NCBI GenBank assembly: GCA_030606765.1
Contig: JAUWFX010000050.1
Location: 1-10,754, forward strand
Direction: 5' to 3'
DNA length: 10,754 nucleotides
Source of the DNA: Dehalococcoidia bacterium
Lineage (GTDB): Bacteria; Chloroflexota; Dehalococcoidia; GIF9; AB-539-J10
Shown here: positions 6,219-10,754 of the stretch, piece after piece
Position numbering within the stretch: the stretch's first letter is position 1
Layout of the letters: every line of letters begins with the position of its first letter
Program-made: the position numbers and the translations under genes
The notes under the pieces: model-generated
Database searches by the model: none
Told to the model about the DNA's origin: nothing
What the model saw: the letters and a program-made list of their open reading frames with translations, nothing else

Positions 6219-7321
6219 TATTTTTGCTCTTTCAGTTCGTATGTCATGCTACCCAAGCCAAGCTCCTGGGCGGTTCTTATTTGAATCAGGCTGTCCGTAC
6301 CATTTATCTTGCCTAGTATATCGGGAGAGCTGACGTTGGCAAATTTCCCTACGGGCTTGCTTTGAGCAATCAAGTCCAACGACGCCCTGTCAATAGCTAC
6401 CACATCTGTGGAGGCGAGGATGCCGATATCTGGAGCTACTGGCAAACCTGATGGTGTAACGCAGTCACACGATGGCGTTATATCCTGGACAAAATTGATG
6501 AAAGCCACTTTGGAGTGAAACCGGCTTAGCACCCCGGCGGCAGAGTGAGCCAAATAAACCTGAAACACCTCTTTAGCCTGGGGAGGCAAGGAAAAAACAC
6601 CCTCCGGGCAAAGATAAAGGCAATTATTACAATTCAAGCATTTCTCATCATCACGCACCATTTTTTCCTCAACTAAAGACAAGGCTTTAAATGAGCAAGC
6701 TTCAACGCACTGTCCACAGCCCGTGCATTTAGAAAGGTCGATGACACCACGATTTACCCTATGTTGAGCAGCCTTCGACTCCTTGGTAACACAGCCCATA
6801 GCCACATTCTTGATAGAGCCGCCAAAGCCAGATAGCTCATGCCCCTTCAGATGAGAAAGAACTATCATAGAGTCGGCATCGAAAATCTCCCTGGCTATCT
6901 TTATTTTATCTAAAGAGCAATCAGAAACCCGCCTGGGGGTATCCACCCACTCGCCATCATAGCCCTGCTCCCCATCAGCGATAACCACAGGCGCTCCCAC
7001 CGATTCCTCGGTGAAACCATTGTAGGCTGCTGTAGCCAGATATTGGCTGGCAGTGAATCTCCCCATGGGATAAAGAGTAGTGGTATCCGTGACAAACGGT
7101 TTGCCCCCAGCTTCCTTAATCAAATCACATGCCCGGCGCACTATCGGCGGGCGAAGGTAAGCACTACCGCCATATTCTCCCATGTGAACCTTCACCGCTA
7201 CTGAATCACCCGCAGAGACAACATCGGCTACTTTAGAGAAAAGAGTCCTCAAACCTCTGAGGAAAGCCCTGCCTCTATCATAGGGGAAAAAGAAAACCTC
7301 GCTCTTTTCGCTAGTCTTCAT
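6218..7321 (-). CDS. DUF362 domain protein with two [4Fe-4S] ferredoxin-type clusters
   Basis: This 367-residue cytoplasmic protein combines a DUF362 domain with an inserted ferredoxin module. DUF362 landmarks are VAVKVHMGEYGGSAYLRPPI (41-60), VTDTTTLYP (77-85), SHLKGHELSGFGGSIKNVAMGC (156-177) and DIGILASTDVVAIDRASLDLI (298-318). The two cluster-binding sets are CTGCGQCVEAC (Cys199, 202, 205, 209) and CLNCNNCLYLCP (Cys228, 231, 234, 238). A further Cys285/Cys287 pair lies just after the insert. The family is common in anaerobes and its reaction is not established; electron transfer or redox chemistry is inferred from the clusters. The ATG start at 7321 has a weak ribosome binding site. It appears to be a single-gene unit with its own promoter, 90 nt from radC. 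The stop lies in the AT-rich repeat spacer. Confidence 0.92.
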   Translation of the reverse strand: MKTSEKSEVFFFPYDRGRAFLRGLRTLFSKVADVVSAGDSVAVKVHMGEYGGSAYLRPPIVRRACDLIKEAGGKPFVTDTTTLYPMGRFTASQYLATAAYNGFTEESVGAPVVIADGEQGYDGEWVDTPRRVSDCSLDKIKIAREIFDADSMIVLSHLKGHELSGFGGSIKNVAMGCVTKESKAAQHRVNRGVIDLSKCTGCGQCVEACSFKALSLVEEKMVRDDEKCLNCNNCLYLCPEGVFSLPPQAKEVFQVYLAHSAAGVLSRFHSKVAFINFVQDITPSCDCVTPSGLPVAPDIGILASTDVVAIDRASLDLIAQSKPVGKFANVSSPDILGKINGTDSLIQIRTAQELGLGSMTYELKEQK

Positions 7322-7339
7322 GATGCTCGCTTGCCCAAT

Positions 7340-7369
7340 AGTATATCTCAGAAATTAAGTCGCAGTAAA
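7340..7369 (-). promoter_or_regulatory. Likely promoter for the DUF362 gene
   Basis: The minus strand has TTTACT (7364-7369), an 18-nt spacer and TATACT (7340-7345), four and five matches to consensus. The predicted transcription start near 7333 leaves a leader of only about 12 nt before ATG 7321. It lies in the 90-nt gap after radC. Confidence 0.45.
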
Positions 7370-7411
7370 TTGCGTACTTGAAGAGTGTTTATTTGCCATT
7401 TGCTATTAAAT

Positions 7412-8101
7412 TTAGAACAAATTCTTAGCTTTCAAGCTTAAGTAACTCTTATCGCAGACAATGATGTGGTCAAGGACATCAATGCCTATGATCTCGCCAG
7501 CTTTAACCAGCCGCTTGGTTAGTTCAATATCTTCTTTGGATGGCTCCGGGTCACCCGAAGGATGATTGTGCACAAAGATTACCGAAGCGGCCGAGGAAGA
7601 AACTGCTTCCTTAAACACCTCACGGGGATGAACAATACTCGTGTCCAGGCTGCCTATGGAAACCGGCTTGCAGTTTATTAACCTGTTTCTAGTATCCAGG
7701 CAAAGTACTAAAAAATGTTCCTTCTTCTTGCCTTTCAACTGGCTCCTCACTGCGGAAACCACGTCCTCCGGGGACTTGAGCACCGGCTGGGGTTTCTCAC
7801 CGGCATCAGCTTCCAACCTCTTACTCAATTCAAGGACAGCTTTAATCTGCGCCGCCTTAGCCGGCCCAATACCTTTCGTCTGGGTCAACTCCTCTACAGA
7901 GGCATTGGCAATGCTTTTGAGACTGCCAAACCGGCTTAGCAGCTTTTGACTAGTCATCATGACTGATTCACCTTTAATCCCCCGGCCCAGAATTAAAGCT
8001 AGAATTTCCTGGGCAGAAAGAGCTTCACTGCCCAGCTTGAGCAGCCTCTCCCTGGGACGCTCATTGAGGGGTAAATCGCGAACAGTAAAAGAGTCTTTCA
8101 T
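7412..8101 (-). CDS. radC: RadC family JAB/MPN domain protein
   Basis: This 229-residue protein is a complete RadC homologue. The N-terminal part carries a helix-hairpin-helix signature (KGIGPAKAAQIKAVLEL, 76-92), and the C-terminal part a JAMM/MPN metal site: Glu161 in PREVF, then HNHPSGDPEPSKED at 178-191 with His178, His180, Ser188 and Asp191 in the H-x-H-x7-S-x2-D spacing. All predicted zinc ligands are present. RadC was first linked to DNA repair, but that role is doubted and its function remains unclear. The ATG start at 8101 has only a weak purine-rich stretch ahead and begins 8 nt after the peptidase stop, so it is probably translated by coupling within the nfi-prfB-peptidase-radC run. 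Confidence 0.96.
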   Translation of the reverse strand: MKDSFTVRDLPLNERPRERLLKLGSEALSAQEILALILGRGIKGESVMMTSQKLLSRFGSLKSIANASVEELTQTKGIGPAKAAQIKAVLELSKRLEADAGEKPQPVLKSPEDVVSAVRSQLKGKKKEHFLVLCLDTRNRLINCKPVSIGSLDTSIVHPREVFKEAVSSSAASVIFVHNHPSGDPEPSKEDIELTKRLVKAGEIIGIDVLDHIIVCDKSYLSLKAKNLF

Positions 8102-8109
8102 GACTTATC

Positions 8110-9351
8110 TTATATGGTTGATTTCTTGGACGACCTTCGCCAGGTCCGTTTCTCCAGAGCCAGAGCACTCCATAAAATCAGTACTACAGCTAACGCCGCT
8201 AACACAGCAATCAAAGCGGGATAAGATTGCCACTCTTCGCTCGCAATGACAGTGTGGGATGCTAGCGTTGCTCGCCAACGAGCATCAAGACCATCTATAT
8301 CAAAACCATAGACCTCAGTCAAAGCTTCATCGTAGGTACTACCTTGCTTCAAAATAGTCAACAATTCGAGCATCTTGTCCTGTCCATAATTATCCAGAAG
8401 GTACTCAACAAGGCTATAGCTTTGAGCATAGGAAAGGCGAGCTTTTTCAGTCTCGGCAGAAAAGGGACTACACAGGCTGCGCACTGAAATGAGCTTATCT
8501 TCCAAAATAGCCTCTTGTAGGTAGGAGCGAAAAACAGGGTCAAGCTCGCCCTCGTTATACATAGCTAACCCTTCGTCAAGCCAGATAGGAAGCTGCCCAT
8601 AGGGGCTAAAAGTTGCCTGGTGAACAACAAGATGCGTCAACTCGTGAACCAAGCCCCTCTTGCCCCAATCAAGTTCGCTCGGTGGAATACCGATAGCAAT
8701 TGTACTAAATGCAGTAAAGGCAACTCCGCCAGTCCATTCCTGAGGAAAAATCATAGCCCCCTTTAGATCACTAGTCGAGGCATAAATATATATCTTGACG
8801 GGCCTCTCCGGATAGGTGCCAATATCCTGGGTCAACCTGGCAAGTCCTTCCTGGCAAGTATCCATCAACTCTCGGGCGAAGGAATCACCGCCTTCATACC
8901 AGAAAAGGGACAGCTCGTTACCCTGAGGTAGGGTACTAGTCAGGCTCTGCCAAAGATAGCGCTCGTCATCGAAATGCGTTATCTCGGGGGAGGTCTCAAA
9001 TCTGTTCCCGTCAGCATCCTGAATAATCCACCAATATGTGACTTCAGCACCTGGGGGCAAGCTTGCATTCCTCATATCCCATACCCAATTAGCCTCTATT
9101 CTGCTTGCCGGAATAAAATCAGCCCAACCTTCACTGACAACTTCAGCGTAGTTCATCCTATCCACCTGGTAATAGAGACGGACATCAACGATATCAATAT
9201 AGCTTTCAGCCTCGAGAGTGAACACAGCTTGGCTTGGGAAATTTACTTCTACATCGCTATCTATAACTGCAATATCATCCCCAGCTGCCACGAGGGAGGG
9301 GCTTAAAAGCAAGAGAAGCGCCGAAGTTATTAAGACGATGCGTTTAATCAT
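8110..9351 (-). CDS. Secreted, membrane-anchored gluzincin metallopeptidase (peptidase MA-like)
   Basis: This 413-residue protein is predicted to act outside the cytoplasmic membrane. It has a signal peptide (about 1-23, KR then a leucine-rich core ending VAA), a beta-rich N-terminal domain (about 30-130), and a peptidase MA-like domain with the zinc motif HELTH at 236-240 and the downstream glutamate in WLDEG (Glu260). A single membrane segment at about 378-398 is followed by a basic tail (KRTWRRSSKK), so the catalytic part faces outwards with the C-terminus inside. The linker at about 367-376 is encoded by a sequence like a dispersed palindromic repeat. The ATG overlaps the prfB stop as ATGA, with AGGA ahead, so translation is coupled to prfB. 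The substrate is unknown. The family call rests on the zinc motif and its surroundings. Confidence 0.88.
   Translation of the reverse strand: MIKRIVLITSALLLLLSPSLVAAGDDIAVIDSDVEVNFPSQAVFTLEAESYIDIVDVRLYYQVDRMNYAEVVSEGWADFIPASRIEANWVWDMRNASLPPGAEVTYWWIIQDADGNRFETSPEITHFDDERYLWQSLTSTLPQGNELSLFWYEGGDSFARELMDTCQEGLARLTQDIGTYPERPVKIYIYASTSDLKGAMIFPQEWTGGVAFTAFSTIAIGIPPSELDWGKRGLVHELTHLVVHQATFSPYGQLPIWLDEGLAMYNEGELDPVFRSYLQEAILEDKLISVRSLCSPFSAETEKARLSYAQSYSLVEYLLDNYGQDKMLELLTILKQGSTYDEALTEVYGFDIDGLDARWRATLASHTVIASEEWQSYPALIAVLAALAVVLILWSALALEKRTWRRSSKKSTI
8225..8251. repeat. Copy of a GATTGC...GCAATGACA-type dispersed palindromic repeat inside a CDS
   Basis: The plus strand begins GATTGCCAC and ends CTCGCAATGACA, with inverted ends ATTGC (8226-8230) and GCAAT (8243-8247). 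This matches a short element known to be scattered between genes in various bacteria, whose translations give peptides such as VIASE.KQS. Here it encodes TVIASEEWQS (residues 367-376) of the peptidase in frame, between the catalytic domain and the membrane anchor. Only one copy is in the window. Confidence 0.55.
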
Positions 9352-10446
9352 TTTCCTACTTTAGACCGCAGGTATTCAGTGATAAATCCATCTAGTTCTC
9401 CATCCAACACAGCTTCGGCATCGTGAACCTCGTAATCAGTGCGGTGGTCCTTCACCATTTTGTAGGGGTGAAGAACATAACTTCGAATTTGGTTTCCCCA
9501 ACCCGCTTCAATACGCTCGCCTTTTAGTTTGGCTCTTTCCTCCTCTTTCTTCTTGCGGTCAAGCTCTAGGAGACGAGAATAAAGGATTTTCAGAGCAGCT
9601 TCCTTGTTTTGGTGCTGAGACCTCTGACCCTGGCAAGTAGCTACCAGCCCTGTAGGTAAGTGAGTTATCCTGACAGCGCTGCTTGTCTTTTGCATATGTT
9701 GCCCGCCAGGACCACTGGACCTGAAAGTATCTATTCTCAAGTCTTCGGGGTCTATTTTGACATCCACCGTTTCTTCCGCTTCAGGGAGGACTTCCGCCAG
9801 GACAAAAGATGTATGGCGGGCATGGTCGGCATCAAAGGGGGAAAGCCGCACTAACCTGTGTACCCCGTGCTCACCTTTGAGATAGCCATAGACATAATCC
9901 CCTTTAATCTCCACGATAGCGCTTTTGATACCAGCCTCTTCTCCCGGGGAGACATCTAAGACCTCGGCTTTATAATCATGCCGCTCTGCCCACCTCAAGT
10001 ACATCCTGAGCAACATGTTTGCCCAATCCTGAGACTCTGTGCCACCAGCACCAGCATGAAGGGCGAGCATGGCATTTCGACTATCGTAATCGCCAGTAAA
10101 AAGCTGTTGGCTCTCCAACTGTTCAAACCGAGAGCTCAGCTTTTTTAGTTCCAGTTGTACCTCTCCCTCAAGAGAGTAATCATCTTCCTCAATAGCCAGC
10201 ACAGTCATTTCCTGAAGATCGGCGACTTTCTTCTCCAGCCCGCGCCAAGCATTGACTAGATTCTTCTTGCCCCTGAGTTCCCGCATGATAGCTTGAGCTT
10301 TAGCCGGGTCACGCCAAAAATCAGGTTGGGCTGACTCTGCCTCTATCCTGGCAATTTCCTTTTCCTTGCCAGGGATGTCAAAGATGCACCATGATGTCTG
10401 AGATTTGGCGAAGCAAGGCTTCTAGATTTTCCTTTTCTTCTTGCAT
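9348..10446 (-). CDS. prfB: Peptide chain release factor 2, with programmed +1 frameshift
   Basis: RF2 ends translation at UGA and UAA codons. The gene starts at ATG 10446, 8 nt after AAGGAG, reads 22 codons to CTT (10383-10381), meets an in-frame TGA (10380-10378), and continues in the +1 frame from GAC at 10379, giving join(10446..10381,10379..9348) and 365 residues, the usual RF2 length. The second segment holds the SPF anticodon-like tripeptide (RLSPFDADHARHTSF) and the GGQ catalytic motif (SSGPGGQHMQKTSSAVRI). An uninterrupted frame alone would start at ATG 10286 and lose about 54 residues of the N-terminal helical domain. The nfi stop overlaps its ribosome binding site and the peptidase start overlaps its stop, so it sits mid-operon. 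RF2 autoregulation through the UGA is well established for this gene. Confidence 0.97.
10377..10392 (-). promoter_or_regulatory. RF2 programmed +1 frameshift site
   Basis: The minus strand reads ATG GTG CAT CTT TGA C, with the slippery CTT before TGA and C as the following base, matching the conserved prfB signal. GGTG lies in the position of the usual AGGGGG stimulator, 3 nt before CTT, and is a shorter Shine-Dalgarno-like match. Low RF2 favours slippage to GAC; high RF2 ends the peptide at codon 23. Confidence 0.93.
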
Positions 10447-10458
10447 CTGAAATACTCC

Positions 10459-10754
10459 TTAATCGAATAACTTCCCTTGGCAGCTTGTTTCGGAGGTCAA
10501 CATTCCTCCGGCAGCGAGGTGAGCCAAGCGGGTAGGTTCAGGAAGTCTATAACCACGGCAGCACTTTATCACCCATTGCAAAGCCGATGCCAGATCAATT
10601 TTATGACCCACGGAAACATATATTGGCCTCACTCCAGATTTAGTCCTTAACGCTGCTCCAATAAGCTCCCCATTATCAAGCAGTTCAGCATGAGAGCCAG
10701 CCTCTTCTCCCACAGGCCGATGCTGACCACAAAGGATAGATTTTGCACAGCCTA
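10459..10754 (-). CDS. nfi: Endonuclease V, C-terminal part, 5' end cut by window edge
   Basis: Endonuclease V cuts DNA near deaminated bases, mainly deoxyinosine, as the first step of alternative excision repair. The frame is open to the window edge, giving about 98 residues. It begins with GCAKSILCGQH, followed by LLDNGELIGAALRTKSGVRP, IYVSVGHKIDL and CCRGYRLPEPTRLAHLAAG, all closely matching the C-terminal half of the family. A GTG at 10713 could be taken as a start but is internal: the upstream codons continue the conserved sequence. The stop TAA at 10459 is fused to the prfB ribosome binding site, so nfi is the upstream member of the same unit. The N-terminal half with most of the metal-binding acidic residues lies outside the window. 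Confidence 0.95.
   Translation of the reverse strand, partial: GCAKSILCGQHRPVGEEAGSHAELLDNGELIGAALRTKSGVRPIYVSVGHKIDLASALQWVIKCCRGYRLPEPTRLAHLAAGGMLTSETSCQGKLFD

Noticed and set aside
7359..7377. Hairpin CGCA/TGCG after radC as a terminator
   Set aside because: The stem is only 4 bp plus a bulged extension, lacks a T-run and overlaps the likely -35 of the DUF362 promoter.
8266..8280. CGTTG/CAACG inverted repeat next to the embedded palindromic element
   Set aside because: It is only 5 bp, inside coding sequence of the peptidase domain end, and could be chance.
9348..10286. RF2 starting at ATG 10286
   Set aside because: No ribosome binding site is there, and the frameshifted upstream segment supplies the missing conserved N-terminal domain with a good start signal at 10446.
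10491..10510. Perfect CGGAGG/CCTCCG inverted repeat at the end of nfi
   Set aside because: It lies within coding sequence (GGMLTSE), has an 8-nt loop and no T-run. The internal GGAGG-ATG would start only a 15-residue tail in the same frame.
10459..10713. Short 84-codon gene starting at GTG 10713
   Set aside because: Codons upstream to the window edge continue endonuclease V sequence, so the GTG is internal.

Overview
This window looks like an ordinary chromosomal stretch from a free-living bacterium of moderate GC content. Every gene I can support is on the minus strand, so transcription runs from position 10754 down to 1. The gene set suggests an anaerobic lineage, possibly Chloroflexota/Dehalococcoidia: an AMMECR1 plus AmmeMemoRadiSam radical SAM pair, a DUF362 ferredoxin-type protein, a DUF1893 protein, and a DUF47/PiT phosphate transporter. 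That placement is a guess from gene content; there is no rRNA or other marker here to fix it.

In transcription order, the right end holds the 3' part of endonuclease V (nfi), release factor 2 (prfB), a secreted membrane-anchored gluzincin peptidase, and radC. These four are packed tightly: the nfi stop lies inside the prfB ribosome binding site, prfB and the peptidase overlap by 4 nt, and radC follows after 8 nt. prfB must be read through a programmed +1 frameshift (CTT TGA C), so its true start is about 160 nt upstream of the longest uninterrupted frame. The peptidase gene carries what looks like a dispersed palindromic repeat translated in frame in the linker before its C-terminal membrane anchor.

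The middle holds a DUF362 double-[4Fe-4S] protein with its own likely promoter, an AT-rich spacer with inverted repeats, then a DUF1893 gene overlapping a membrane-anchored coiled-coil protein with a transglutaminase-like domain. A family 5 (peptide-type) substrate-binding lipoprotein follows, with no permease or ATPase partner in view.

The left part holds the radical SAM/AMMECR1 pair, without its usual third partner MEMO, and then a DUF47 (PhoU-like) protein with a TTG start coupled to a PiT-family phosphate permease that runs off the left edge. Both of these units are preceded by near-identical extended -10 promoter elements (TGnTATAATGA).

No gap between genes exceeds 160 nt. I saw no rRNA, tRNA, CRISPR array, transposase, phage gene or convincing rho-independent terminator. 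The least understood parts are the AMMECR1/radical SAM pair, the DUF1893/transglutaminase-like pair and the DUF362 protein; none of them amounts to a clearly new system on sequence alone.
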